Assembly (NCBI GenBank): GCA_036262835.1
Contig: DATAID010000105.1
Location: 134,884-198,883, forward strand
From: RBG-16-66-20 sp036262835
Lineage (GTDB): Bacteria; Pseudomonadota; Gammaproteobacteria; Burkholderiales; SG8-39
Direction: 5' to 3'
Length of the DNA: 64,000 nt
Both the position numbers and the translations under genes were made by a program. This document shows positions 33,381-41,851 of the stretch, in pieces. Positions within the stretch are counted from its first letter, which is position 1, and each line of letters opens with the position of its first letter. The notes beneath the pieces are model-generated. The model searched no databases and was not told the DNA's origin. It was given only the letters and a program-made list of their open reading frames with translations.

Positions 33381-34769
33381 CTAGCCCTTCAGGATCTGCG
33401 CGATGCGCGTCTGCGCCTCGTCGAGCGCTTCCCTGGGCTTCTGCTGGCCGACGAGCGCCGCCTGGATCGCGGTCGCCATCGTCTCGCCGACGGCCGGCCA
33501 CTGCGGCATGCGCGGGCGCCAGTCGACGTCAAGGTCCTGGCGCATAGAATCGATCGACGCCTGCAGGAAGTTCGCGCCCAGGCCGCCCGCGAGCGCGCCG
33601 AACTCCTTCGACTGCCAGAGCGAGAGCCGGTTCAGGCCGAGGCGCTTCACCGGCCCTTGCGCCTTCCAGGAGGTGCGCGCCTGCGTCTCGGCCGAGCTCG
33701 CCCACTGGATGAAGAGCCACGTGGCGCGCTTCGCCTTGTCCGAGAGCGCCGAGTTGATCGGGAAGCCCCAGTTCCAGATCGAGGACACGCGCTTGCCCGA
33801 AGGCCCTTTGGGCCAGCGCGCATAGCCGATCTTGCCGATCACCTTGGACTTCTCCGGGTTGTTCAGCACCGAGGCCGACGTGTTCGCGTCGATGTAGAGG
33901 CCGAGCGTGCTCTGCGAGAACGCATCGGCGAGGTCGGGCCAGTTCCAGTTGCGCACCGCGGGCGGCGAGTATTTCGTGAGCAGGTCCACGTACCACTCGA
34001 GCGCCGCAATGCCTTCCTTGCTGTTTGCCTGAAACGTCCCGCCCGAGAACCAGTGGCCGCCGAGCGCGCGGAAGATCGAGGGATAGATGTACATGTTCTG
34101 CCCGGCGCCCTTGAAGCCGCGCAGCGCCGCGCCCCACACGCGATTATTCGGGTCGTGGATCGCGGCGGCGTTCTTCGCCACCTCGTCCAAGGTCTCGGCG
34201 GGCTTGAGGCCCTTCGCGTCGTAGAGATCCTTGCGGTAGATCTGCAGCGTCGACTCGCCGTCGAAGGGAACCCCGTAGAGCTGGCCCTTCACGCTGTTCG
34301 CGCCGCGCCAGGCCGGAATCATGTCCTCCGGCTTGTACCAGGCGGCGTCCGTCAGCTTCGCATCGCCCAGGTATTTCTGGATCGGCTCGATCCAGCCGTT
34401 CGACACATAGAGGTCGTAGTACATCGGGTCGGCCGCGTGCGTCGCGTACGTGCCCGTCTTCGAGGTGAGATCGAGAATCGCCTTCTGGCGGATCTGGCCG
34501 GGCGGCACCTTCTCGTAGCGCACCTCGACGCCGGTGAGCGCCTGGAATTCGGGCGTCACCGCGATCAGCGCGTCGAAATAGCCGGCCGGAATGACGGCGA
34601 CGGTGATCTTTTCGCCTTCGGCCTGCTTCCAGTTGATCTTCGCGCTCTGGTAGGCGCCGAGGTCGGCCTGGGCATGCGCGTATTTCGCGACCCAAGCGGC
34701 GCCAAGAACGACAGGGGCTGCCGCGCCCGCCTTGAGCAGGCGGCGACGGGTTTTCGAATCGACGGTCAT
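33381..34769 (-). CDS. ABC transporter extracellular substrate-binding protein (Tat-exported)
   Basis: A 462-residue receptor of the carbohydrate-uptake (family 1) type. The N-terminus has a twin-arginine pattern TRRRLLKAG followed by a hydrophobic core, with cleavage near AHAQ (residue 33), so it is probably exported folded by Tat. The mature part contains PFDGESTLQIYRKDLYDAKG and SIWNWGFPINS. GAGGAGG lies 8 nt before the chosen ATG at 34769; an ATG two codons earlier (34775) is only 2 nt from it. First gene of the ten-gene operon. Confidence 0.87.
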   Translation of the reverse strand: MTVDSKTRRRLLKAGAAAPVVLGAAWVAKYAHAQADLGAYQSAKINWKQAEGEKITVAVIPAGYFDALIAVTPEFQALTGVEVRYEKVPPGQIRQKAILDLTSKTGTYATHAADPMYYDLYVSNGWIEPIQKYLGDAKLTDAAWYKPEDMIPAWRGANSVKGQLYGVPFDGESTLQIYRKDLYDAKGLKPAETLDEVAKNAAAIHDPNNRVWGAALRGFKGAGQNMYIYPSIFRALGGHWFSGGTFQANSKEGIAALEWYVDLLTKYSPPAVRNWNWPDLADAFSQSTLGLYIDANTSASVLNNPEKSKVIGKIGYARWPKGPSGKRVSSIWNWGFPINSALSDKAKRATWLFIQWASSAETQARTSWKAQGPVKRLGLNRLSLWQSKEFGALAGGLGANFLQASIDSMRQDLDVDWRPRMPQWPAVGETMATAIQAALVGQQKPREALDEAQTRIAQILKG

Positions 34770-34791
34770 TTGCATTTCCTCCTCTGTCGCC

Positions 34792-34821
34792 CTTATAACA
34801 ATATAGGACAACCGAGGTCAA
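34792..34821 (-). promoter_or_regulatory. Promoter of the ABC-AcnX-GMC operon
   Basis: On the minus strand a -35 hexamer TTGACC (34821-34816, 5 of 6 matches) is followed after 18 bp by TATAAG (34797-34792, 5 of 6). Transcription would start near 34785, about 16 nt before the ATG, leaving just room for the GAGGAGG ribosome site. This is the best promoter match for the ten-gene operon. Confidence 0.65.
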
Positions 34822-34833
34822 CCCAGGTCAGCC
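34804..34833. repeat. Three tandem 10-bp direct repeats over the promoter
   Basis: On the plus strand the units are TAGGACAACC (34804), GAGGTCAACC (34814) and CAGGTCAGCC (34824), with shared core AGG-N-CA-N-CC. They repeat at exactly 10 bp, about one helical turn, and cover the -35 hexamer. The last unit overlaps the stop of the flavoprotein gene. The layout suits a cooperative DNA-binding regulator, perhaps the GntR protein encoded in the operon. Confidence 0.55.
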
Positions 34834-35931
34834 CGGCGGGCCGCCTGCCGCCACGAAGCGCGGCGCGACCGCGCGCAGGCGCCGTGGATCGATCCGACCG
34901 CTCCTCTGGATGTAGCTCCAGGCGAACTCGCGCGGCGCAAGCTTCATGTGCTCGGCGAAGCGCTCGTACCACGCTCCGCTTGCATCGGCCGCGGCCACCA
35001 GCTTTTCGACGATGGGCCGCCTTTCGCCTTCAAAGCTCTCAAGGCCTTTTTCCTGAAGTAAAACCCTCGCAAGAGCAATCGCATCCTCCATCGCCAGGCG
35101 CGTGCCCGAGCCGATGGAGAAATGCGCCGTGCGTTGCGCATCGCCGATCAGGACCGTGTTGCCGACGCACCAGCGATGGTTGCGAACCCGCGGGAAATTG
35201 CGCCAGATCGAGCGGTTGGAGACGAGCGCATGACCCTCGAGCGTCTCGGCAAAGACACGCTCGCAGTAACGCAGCGTCTGCACCTCGCCCATCGACGCGA
35301 ACCCGACGTTTTGCCAGGTCGCCGCGTCGCATTCGATGATGAAGGTGCTCGCATCCCCGGCATAGCGATAGTGGTGCGCGTTGAAGCTGCCCCGCTCGTT
35401 CTGAACGAACGTCTGGGTGAGGGTCGGAAAGACCTTCGAGGTGCCGAACCAGGCGAATTTGTTGGTCAGCGGCTCGACGGTGGTGCCGAAATCGGCCGCA
35501 CCCCTGACGAAGGAGTTCGCTCCGTCGGCAGCTACCACGAGATCGTAGCTTTCGAGCTCGCTTTTTTCCCGGAGGGCTTTTTGAAACTCGACTGAAAGCG
35601 AAACCTTCGAGAGCTGTTCGTTCAGCAGCTGCAGCAAACGAAGGCGACCGATCGCGGCAAAACCGATGCCGTCGATGACGATGCGCTCGCCGCGATGGAC
35701 GACGGTGAGGTCGGTCCAGCTCTGCATCTGCGGCGTGATCAGGTCGAAGGTGTCGCGGTCGTCGGCGCGGAGGAATTCGAGCGCCCGGTCGGAGAACACC
35801 ACGCCGAAGCCGAAGGTCGAGTCGCGCGCGTTCTGCTCCACGACGCGGATGCGCCAGTCCGGGCGCGCGCGCGCAAGCAGGTAGGCGAGGTAAAGCCCCG
35901 CCGGTCCCGCGCCCGCGATCAGGATCTTCAT
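34828..35931 (-). CDS. FAD-dependent monooxygenase (salicylyl-CoA 5-hydroxylase / aminobenzoyl-CoA monooxygenase type)
   Basis: A 367-residue flavoprotein hydroxylase. The FAD motif IAGAGPAGLYLAYLL starts at residue 4, and STFGFGVVFSDRALEFL near 49-65 is the pattern I associate with aryl-CoA hydroxylases such as salicylyl-CoA 5-hydroxylase. GNTVLIGDAQRTAHFSIGSG is the C-terminal FAD motif. The two-domain relatives are about twice as long and carry an extra reductase-like half, missing here. The gene lies downstream of a LysR gene (13-bp gap) and near a gentisate dioxygenase, so hydroxylation toward a gentisyl compound is a fair inference. The ATG at 35931 begins directly at the FAD motif. Confidence 0.78.
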   Translation of the reverse strand: MKILIAGAGPAGLYLAYLLARARPDWRIRVVEQNARDSTFGFGVVFSDRALEFLRADDRDTFDLITPQMQSWTDLTVVHRGERIVIDGIGFAAIGRLRLLQLLNEQLSKVSLSVEFQKALREKSELESYDLVVAADGANSFVRGAADFGTTVEPLTNKFAWFGTSKVFPTLTQTFVQNERGSFNAHHYRYAGDASTFIIECDAATWQNVGFASMGEVQTLRYCERVFAETLEGHALVSNRSIWRNFPRVRNHRWCVGNTVLIGDAQRTAHFSIGSGTRLAMEDAIALARVLLQEKGLESFEGERRPIVEKLVAAADASGAWYERFAEHMKLAPREFAWSYIQRSGRIDPRRLRAVAPRFVAAGGPPG

Positions 35932-35944
35932 GCGTTGATTCCGC

Positions 35945-36844
35945 TCATTCCCTGAAAAGTGCGGCAACCTGCTCGCGCAGCCAGCGCCCGCCCGGGTCGG
36001 CCTCGAAGCGCTCGTGCCAGTGCGCGGCGACCTCGGCGGGCGGAATCGGCACGGGAATGGGCAGCGATTTCAGGCCGGCGCGGCGCTCGAAGACGCGCGC
36101 GACGCGCGCCGGCAACGTGAGGATCAGGTCCGAGCGCTCGAGCACCATGGGGACGACCGTGAAATGCGGCACCCGAAGCGCGATGCGGCGCCCCAGCCCC
36201 GCTCTCTCGAAGGCCTCCTCGATCACGCGATGCCCGCCGCGGTAGGAGACGAGCGCGTGCGAGGCGGCGAGAAACGCCTTGCGGGTGAGCTTTTTCCGCG
36301 CGAGCGGGTGCTCCGAGCGCATCAGGCACACGTAGGGATCGCGAAAAAGCGCCTGGCGGCGCACGGGCGGCCCCAGGCCCGGCAGGAAGCCGACGGCAAG
36401 GTCGAGCGTCCCTGCGCCGAGCGCTTCGGCAATGCCTTCCACTTCGAGCGCCAGGGCCTCCAGTCGCACCGAAGGCGCGAGCTTGAGCGCGCGCTCCACG
36501 AGCGGCGGCAAAAACTCGATCTGCCCGAGGTCGGACATGTAGAAGCGAAAGGCGCGCGTGGAGGTGGCCGGATCGAACCCCGGTCCGTGCGCGAGCGCCG
36601 ATTCGAGGAGCGCGAGCGCCTGGCGCACCGGGCCGGCGAGCTCGCGCGCGAAGGGTGTCGCGTCCATGCCGCTCGAGGTGCGCACGAAAAGCGCGTCATC
36701 GAAGAGCGCACGCAGCCGGGCGAGCGCATTGGAGACCGCCGGCTGCGTCAGGTCGAGGCGCCGCGCCGCAACCGTCACGCCCCGGTCGCGCAGCACGGCG
36801 TCGAACACCCGCAGCAGGTTGAGATCGACCTCCTGCACATTCAT
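35945..36844 (-). CDS. LysR family transcriptional regulator
   Basis: A 299-residue LysR regulator. The N-terminal helix-turn-helix has VDLNLLRVFDAVLRD and LTQPAVSNALARLRALF, with the effector-binding domain from about residue 90. The ATG at 36844 sits at the conserved NLLRVF start; upstream codons reach into the promoter of the divergent TRAP operon and are rejected. It shares a 97-bp control region with that operon and precedes the flavoprotein gene, so it probably controls both directions in response to an aromatic compound. Confidence 0.9.
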   Translation of the reverse strand: MNVQEVDLNLLRVFDAVLRDRGVTVAARRLDLTQPAVSNALARLRALFDDALFVRTSSGMDATPFARELAGPVRQALALLESALAHGPGFDPATSTRAFRFYMSDLGQIEFLPPLVERALKLAPSVRLEALALEVEGIAEALGAGTLDLAVGFLPGLGPPVRRQALFRDPYVCLMRSEHPLARKKLTRKAFLAASHALVSYRGGHRVIEEAFERAGLGRRIALRVPHFTVVPMVLERSDLILTLPARVARVFERRAGLKSLPIPVPIPPAEVAAHWHERFEADPGGRWLREQVAALFRE

Positions 36845-36854
36845 GGAAATGATT

Positions 36855-36867
36855 AATACCATGTATT
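36855..36867. promoter_or_regulatory. Candidate LysR binding site
   Basis: AATAC-CAT-GTATT is a perfect 5-bp inverted repeat with a 3-bp centre, 10 bp upstream of the LysR start and just upstream of the TRAP promoter -35. It contains a T-N11-A pattern, and flanking AAATGA and TCATT extend the symmetry loosely. This is the usual location for a LysR recognition site. Confidence 0.5.
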
Positions 36868-36875
36868 TCATTGAT

Positions 36876-36904
36876 TTGACACATAGAGGGCCGCGCCCTA
36901 GTCT
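36876..36904 (+). promoter_or_regulatory. Promoter of the TRAP-ior-gentisate operon
   Basis: A perfect -35 TTGACA (36876-36881) is followed after 17 bp by TAGTCT (36899-36904), a weak -10 with 3 of 6 matches. A strong -35 with a poor -10 fits an activator-dependent promoter beside a LysR site. Start of transcription would be near 36911; AAGGAGGAGG at 36926-36935 serves the ATG at 36942. Confidence 0.5.
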
Positions 36905-36941
36905 GCGCATTGCATTTCTTTCCCCAAGGAGGAGGAAAACC

Positions 36942-37904
36942 ATGAAAACCCGTGACCGGCTCGCGCTCGCCCTGGCCTTGGCACTCGCGCCCGCCGCCGC
37001 GACGGCGCAGGAAGCGACGCTGCGCCTCGTCAGCGCGTTTCCCGAGAGCGTGTTCTACGTGAAGCGCACCACCGACTGGATCGCCGATGTCAACAAGGAC
37101 GGCAAGGGCGTGCTGCAGATCAACTTCATCGGCGGCCCGAAGGCGATCCCGACCTTCGAGGTCGGCAACGCCGTGAAAACGGGCGTGGTCGACATCGCCA
37201 TGACCACGGGCGCCTACTACACCAACGTCATGCCGGAGGCCGACGCGCTCAAGCTCGCCGAGGTCACCGCGGCCGAGCAGCGCAAGAATGGCGCCTTCGA
37301 CCTCATCAACAAGATCTGGCGCGAGAAGGGCAACATGGAATACCTCGCGCGCGTGGTCGAGTTCACGCCCTTCCACCTCTACGTGAACAAGAAGATCGAC
37401 AAGCCGGACCTGAGCGGCCTCAAGATCCGCATCACGCCGGTCTATCGCGACTTCTTCCAGGCGCTGCACGCGCAGGTGATGACCACGGCGCCCGGCGAGG
37501 TGTACACGGCGCTCGAGCGCGGCGTGATCGACGGCTACGGCTGGCCGATCCACCTGTTGTTCGACCTGAACTGGCAGGAGAAGACGAAGTACCGCGTCGA
37601 TCCCGGCTTCTACAACGCGGAGGTCTCGCTCATCATGAACGAGACGAAGTGGAAGTCGCTCACCCAGGCGCAGCGCGACTACCTCGCGCGCAAGGCGCAG
37701 GCCTACGAGGGGCAGAACGATTTCTGGAAGCAGTACAACGCGAACGAGGCGAAGCGCCAGGCCGACTCCGGCATCCAGACGATCACGTTCGACGCCGCGA
37801 CCAGCCGCGAGTACGTCAAGCTCGCGAACGACGTGGGCTGGGCGGCCATCATCAAGGCCTCGCCGCAGTACGGCCCGCAGCTCAGAAAGGTCCTCAGCCG
37901 TTGA
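36942..37904 (+). CDS. TRAP transporter substrate-binding protein (DctP type)
   Basis: A 320-residue periplasmic receptor. The signal peptide covers residues 1-22 (cut after ATA). The DctP family arginine and asparagine positions lie in SGLKIRITPVYRDFF and in VSLIMNETKW. TRAP receptors usually bind organic acids through a conserved arginine; with ior and gentisate genes downstream, an aromatic carboxylate or 2-oxo acid is the inferred ligand. AAGGAGGAGG precedes the ATG. Confidence 0.88.
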   Translation: MKTRDRLALALALALAPAAATAQEATLRLVSAFPESVFYVKRTTDWIADVNKDGKGVLQINFIGGPKAIPTFEVGNAVKTGVVDIAMTTGAYYTNVMPEADALKLAEVTAAEQRKNGAFDLINKIWREKGNMEYLARVVEFTPFHLYVNKKIDKPDLSGLKIRITPVYRDFFQALHAQVMTTAPGEVYTALERGVIDGYGWPIHLLFDLNWQEKTKYRVDPGFYNAEVSLIMNETKWKSLTQAQRDYLARKAQAYEGQNDFWKQYNANEAKRQADSGIQTITFDAATSREYVKLANDVGWAAIIKASPQYGPQLRKVLSR

Positions 37905-37906
37905 AG

Positions 37907-38455
37907 ATGGACGCCAGCGCCGGGCGCGTGGACCGCGCCGCAGCCCTCTACGGACGCCTCCTCGAGGCGCTCGCGCTCGCCGGCTGCGGCGTCATTTTCG
38001 CGATGACGCTGATGATCTGCGCCGATGTGCTGCTGAGGAACGTGCACCTCATCCCGGGCGTGTACGGCCTCGAGTGGAGCACCGAGGTGTCGGAAGCGAT
38101 GCTCTACATCGTGACCATCCTCACGGCACCGTGGCTCCTGCGGCAGGGGCAGCATATCCGCGTGGACATCGTGCTGCGCGCGGTGCCGGCGCGGCTCGGC
38201 TGGTACTTCGAGTGGGTCGCGGACGCGCTCGGCCTCGCCTGCTGCCTCGTCGTCTTCTGGTTCGGCACGCAGGCGACGCTCGCGAGCTACCGCGCGGGCG
38301 CCATGACGATCAAGACGCTCGTCACGCCGGAGTGGTGGCTGCTGTCGCTTCTCCCGGTCGGTTTCCTGTTCCTCTCGGCCGAGATGCTTTTCCGGATGCG
38401 GCGCCTGTCGCAGAGCGAGCGGGCGCCGCGCGACGACGCGGTGTCCACCGGCTAG
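37907..38455 (+). CDS. TRAP transporter small permease (DctQ type)
   Basis: A 182-residue membrane protein with four hydrophobic helices and the DctQ pattern of an acidic/arginine-rich loop (WSTEVSEAMLYIVTILTAPW, then QHIRVDIVLR). It joins DctP and DctM in the sodium-driven uptake complex. The ATG at 37907 lies 2 bp after the DctP stop; the longer in-frame reading would overlap that gene. Confidence 0.87.
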   Translation: MDASAGRVDRAAALYGRLLEALALAGCGVIFAMTLMICADVLLRNVHLIPGVYGLEWSTEVSEAMLYIVTILTAPWLLRQGQHIRVDIVLRAVPARLGWYFEWVADALGLACCLVVFWFGTQATLASYRAGAMTIKTLVTPEWWLLSLLPVGFLFLSAEMLFRMRRLSQSERAPRDDAVSTG

Positions 38456-38461
38456 ACGCCC

Positions 38462-39775
38462 ATGTCCTGGCAAGCTGCCGCCTGGCTGATGCTCGGGGGC
38501 TCGACGGTGCTTCTCTTCCTCGGGCTGCCGGTCGCGTTCTCCTTTCTCGTCATCAACCTCCTCGGCGCCGTGCTCTTTCTGGGCGGCGAGGCGGGACTGA
38601 TCCAGTTCGTGCGCAACGCCGTGGCATCGGTGGCGAGCTTCTCGCTCACGCCGATCCCGCTCTTCATCCTGATGGGCGAGGTGCTCTTTCACACGGGGCT
38701 TGCCGTCAAGGTGATCGACGGAGTGGAGCGGCTGATCCGCCAGGTACCGGGGCGCCTCGCCGTCGTTGCCGTCGTGGCAGGCACGGTGTTCTCCGCCATC
38801 TCAGGCTCGACCATCGCCACGACCGCGATGCTCGGCAGCCTGATGCTGCCCGTGATGCTCCAGCGCGGCTATCACCCGACCATGGCCACCGGACCATTGA
38901 TGGCGATCGGCGCGGTGGACATGCTCATCCCGCCCTCGGCCCTCACCGTGCTGCTCGGCAGCCTCTCGGGCATCTCGATTTCCAAGCTCCTGATCGGCGG
39001 CGTGGTGCCGGGGCTCGTCCTCAGCATCGCCTTCATCCTCTACATCGTCGCGCGCGTGAAGCTGAATCCCTCGCTCGCGCCCGCCTCTGCCTTCGTCGAA
39101 TACCACGGCTGGGAAAAGCTGCGCCCCTTCCTGCAGTACGTCCTGCCGCTCGTCTCGATCTTCGTGGTGGTGGTCGCCTCCATGTCGGCGGGCTGGGCGA
39201 CGCCGACCGAATCGGCGGCGATCGGCGCGCTTTTCACCATGGTCCTCGCCCTTGCCTACCGGGCGCTAAACGCACAAAACCTCCTCAAGGCGCTGCGCGG
39301 CACCGCGGCCATCTCGGGGATGATCCTTTTCATCATCGTGGGAGCCACCACCTTCTCCCAGATCCTGTCGTTCTCGGGCGCGAGCAACGGCCTGGTCGAG
39401 ATCATCGCGGGCCTCGGCTTATCCCCCGGCGCGGTGATCATCGCCATGATGCTCCTGCTGGTTTTCCTTGGGCTTTTCGTCGAGCAGGTGAGCATGATGA
39501 TGATTACGCTGCCGATCTACATGCCGCTCGTGCAGAAGTACGGCCTTGACCCGGTCTGGTTCGGGGTCATGTTCCTCATCTGCATGCAGCTGGGACTTCT
39601 GCTGCCGCCGCACGGTCTATTGCTGATGACCATGAAGGGAGTCTCGCCGCCCGAGGTGCGCATGGGCCACATCTTCCAGGCCGTGGCGCCCTACATCGCG
39701 ATGAGCCTGCTCCTGCTGCTGCTCGTCTTCTTCGTCCCGGCGGTCGCCGTCTGGCTGCCCAAGGTGCTCGGCTAG
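38462..39775 (+). CDS. TRAP transporter large permease (DctM type)
   Basis: A 437-residue membrane protein with about twelve segments and the DctM patterns FSAISGSTIATTAMLGSLM and AIGAVDMLIPPSALTVLL. It is the ion-coupled translocation subunit. It starts 6 bp after DctQ, and its stop TAG directly touches the ATG of iorA copy 1, so transporter and oxidoreductase are on one message. Confidence 0.9.
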   Translation: MSWQAAAWLMLGGSTVLLFLGLPVAFSFLVINLLGAVLFLGGEAGLIQFVRNAVASVASFSLTPIPLFILMGEVLFHTGLAVKVIDGVERLIRQVPGRLAVVAVVAGTVFSAISGSTIATTAMLGSLMLPVMLQRGYHPTMATGPLMAIGAVDMLIPPSALTVLLGSLSGISISKLLIGGVVPGLVLSIAFILYIVARVKLNPSLAPASAFVEYHGWEKLRPFLQYVLPLVSIFVVVVASMSAGWATPTESAAIGALFTMVLALAYRALNAQNLLKALRGTAAISGMILFIIVGATTFSQILSFSGASNGLVEIIAGLGLSPGAVIIAMMLLLVFLGLFVEQVSMMMITLPIYMPLVQKYGLDPVWFGVMFLICMQLGLLLPPHGLLLMTMKGVSPPEVRMGHIFQAVAPYIAMSLLLLLLVFFVPAVAVWLPKVLG

Positions 39776-41851
39776 ATGGAACGCTCGTTCAAGCAGGAAG
39801 TGGCGCTGCTCAAGCTCGGTGAAGGCGACGCCTTCCATGGCGAGGGCATCCTCGCAGTGACGAAGGCGCTCCTGCAGTCGGGCGTCTCCTACGTGGGCGG
39901 CTACCAGGGCGCGCCCGTCTCGCACGTGATGGACGTGCTGAACGATGCGCGCGAGATCCTCGATGAGCTCGGCGTGCACGTCGAATCGAACGCGAACGAA
40001 GCGGGCGCCGCCGCCATGCTCGGCGCCTCGATCAACTACCCCCTGCGCGGCGCGGTCGCGTTCAAGTCCACGGTCGGCACCAACGTGGCCTCCGACGCGC
40101 TCTCCAATCTCGCTTCGGCCGGCGTGCGCGGCGGCGCCCTGCTCGTGCTCGGCGAGGACTATGGCGAAGGCTCCTCGATCATCCAGGAGCGCACGCAGGC
40201 CTTCGCGATGAAGTCGCAGATGTGGCTGCTCGATCCCCGGCCGAACCTGCCCAAGATCGTCGAGGCGGTCGAGCGCGGCTTCGAGCTCTCGGAAGCGTCC
40301 AGCACGCCGGTGATGCTGCAGCTGCGCATCCGCGCCTGCCACGTGCACGGCACCTTCAAGACGAAGAAAAACCGCGCGCCGGTGATTTCGAGGAAGTCGG
40401 TTCTCGAAAACCCCAACTTCGACTTCGGCGCCATTTGCCTGCCGCCTTCGACCTACGCGCAGGAAAAGCACAAGGTCGAGGTGCGCTGGCCCGCAGCGGT
40501 GGAGTTCATCAAGAAGGCGAAGCTGAACGAAACCTTCGCGGGGGACATGGTCGAGACCGGCATCCTCTGCCAAGGCGGCCTCTACAACGCGGTCATCCGT
40601 GCGCTGCAGATCCTCGGGCTGGCCGACCCGTTCGGCGCCTCCCGCGTGCCGATCTACTGCATGAACGTCGCCTACCCGGCGATTCCCGAGGAGATCATCG
40701 CCTTCTGCTCGGGCAAGCAGCGCGTGCTCGTGGTCGAGGAAGGCCAGCCCGCGTACATCGAGGACACCGTGCGCGCCGAATTGCAGCGCCAGGAAGTCCA
40801 GGGCGTCAAGGTTCTGGGCAAGGGCGTGCTGCCGATGGCCGGCGAGTACACGGGTGAGGTGGTTTTGACGGGTATTGCGACTTTCTTGAATCGGTCTTCC
40901 GAAGTAGAGGCAATAAAAAAATTGAAAGGCCAGGCCGCCCAGCTGCTGGGAACCGTCCCCACCCGCCCGCCGGGCTTCTGCGTGGGATGCCCGGAGCGGC
41001 CGGTGTTCGCGGCGATGAAGGTGGCCGAAAAGGAAACCGGCCCGGTGCACGTCTCGGCCGACATCGGCTGCCACCTTTTCTCGTCGCTGCCGCCTTTCAA
41101 CATCGGCAACACGGTGCTCGGCTACGGCCTCGGCCTTGCGTCCAACTCGGCGGTGAACAGCATGTTCGGGCGGCGCACCGTGAGCATCATGGGCGACGGC
41201 GGCTTCTGGCATAACGGCCTCACCACGAGCGTCGCCAACGCCGTCTTCAACAAGGACGACGGCATCCTCGTCATCATGAAGAACGGCTACAGCTCGGCGA
41301 CCGGCACGCAGGAGCTGCCCTCCAGCCCGCAGCACAGCGAGTTCAAGGCGGGCGACATGGCGATCGAGAGCGCGCTCGCCGGCGTGGGCGTGGGCTGGGT
41401 GAAGACCGTCGACAACTATCGCGTGGGCGAAGTGGCGAAGACGCTCAAGGAAGCGATGACCACGGACTACAAGGGGCTCAAGGTCATCGTCGCCGAGGGC
41501 GAGTGCCAGCTCGAGCGGCAAAGAAAGCTGCGGCCTCTGGTTGCGGAAAAGCTTGCGAAGAAAGAAAGGCACATCCGCGTGAAATACGGCGTCGATGAGG
41601 ACACCTGCACGGGCGACCACTCCTGTATCCGGCTCTCGGGCTGCCCGACCCTTACCGTCAAGGACAACCCCGATCCCCTGCGCCGCGATCCGGTCGCCAC
41701 CGTGATCGAAGGCTGCGTCGGCTGCGGCCTGTGCGGCGAGAACGCGCACGCCGCTGTCCTCTGCCCTTCGTTTTACCGGGCGGAGGTCGTGCAGAACCCA
41801 GGACTTCTCGACCGTCTTTTGTTTTCCATCAGGAATCTTTTCAGAAGCTAG
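39776..41851 (+). CDS. Indolepyruvate:ferredoxin oxidoreductase alpha-type subunit (IorA), copy 1
   Basis: A 691-residue 2-oxoacid:ferredoxin oxidoreductase subunit. The N-terminal pyrimidine-binding part covers about residues 20-200 (GGYQGAPVSHVMD, EDYGEGSS). The TPP/metal site is in MGDGGFWHNG with MKNGYSSATGTQE. The C-terminus carries altered iron-sulfur motifs: C-X4-C-X5-C in DTCTGDHSCIRLSGC and C-X2-C-X2-C in GCVGCGLCG with a later CP. It would decarboxylate an aryl-pyruvate-type acid to an acyl-CoA together with IorB. A second, diverged copy follows immediately, which is unusual. Confidence 0.82.
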   Translation: MERSFKQEVALLKLGEGDAFHGEGILAVTKALLQSGVSYVGGYQGAPVSHVMDVLNDAREILDELGVHVESNANEAGAAAMLGASINYPLRGAVAFKSTVGTNVASDALSNLASAGVRGGALLVLGEDYGEGSSIIQERTQAFAMKSQMWLLDPRPNLPKIVEAVERGFELSEASSTPVMLQLRIRACHVHGTFKTKKNRAPVISRKSVLENPNFDFGAICLPPSTYAQEKHKVEVRWPAAVEFIKKAKLNETFAGDMVETGILCQGGLYNAVIRALQILGLADPFGASRVPIYCMNVAYPAIPEEIIAFCSGKQRVLVVEEGQPAYIEDTVRAELQRQEVQGVKVLGKGVLPMAGEYTGEVVLTGIATFLNRSSEVEAIKKLKGQAAQLLGTVPTRPPGFCVGCPERPVFAAMKVAEKETGPVHVSADIGCHLFSSLPPFNIGNTVLGYGLGLASNSAVNSMFGRRTVSIMGDGGFWHNGLTTSVANAVFNKDDGILVIMKNGYSSATGTQELPSSPQHSEFKAGDMAIESALAGVGVGWVKTVDNYRVGEVAKTLKEAMTTDYKGLKVIVAEGECQLERQRKLRPLVAEKLAKKERHIRVKYGVDEDTCTGDHSCIRLSGCPTLTVKDNPDPLRRDPVATVIEGCVGCGLCGENAHAAVLCPSFYRAEVVQNPGLLDRLLFSIRNLFRS

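Noticed and set aside
39617..41749. A 710-codon open frame on the minus strand opposite iorA copy 1, and many similar long frames opposite other genes
   Set aside because: At this GC content antisense frames stay open by chance. The translations are rich in Arg, His and Gly, show no domains, and are fully covered by well-supported genes on the other strand.
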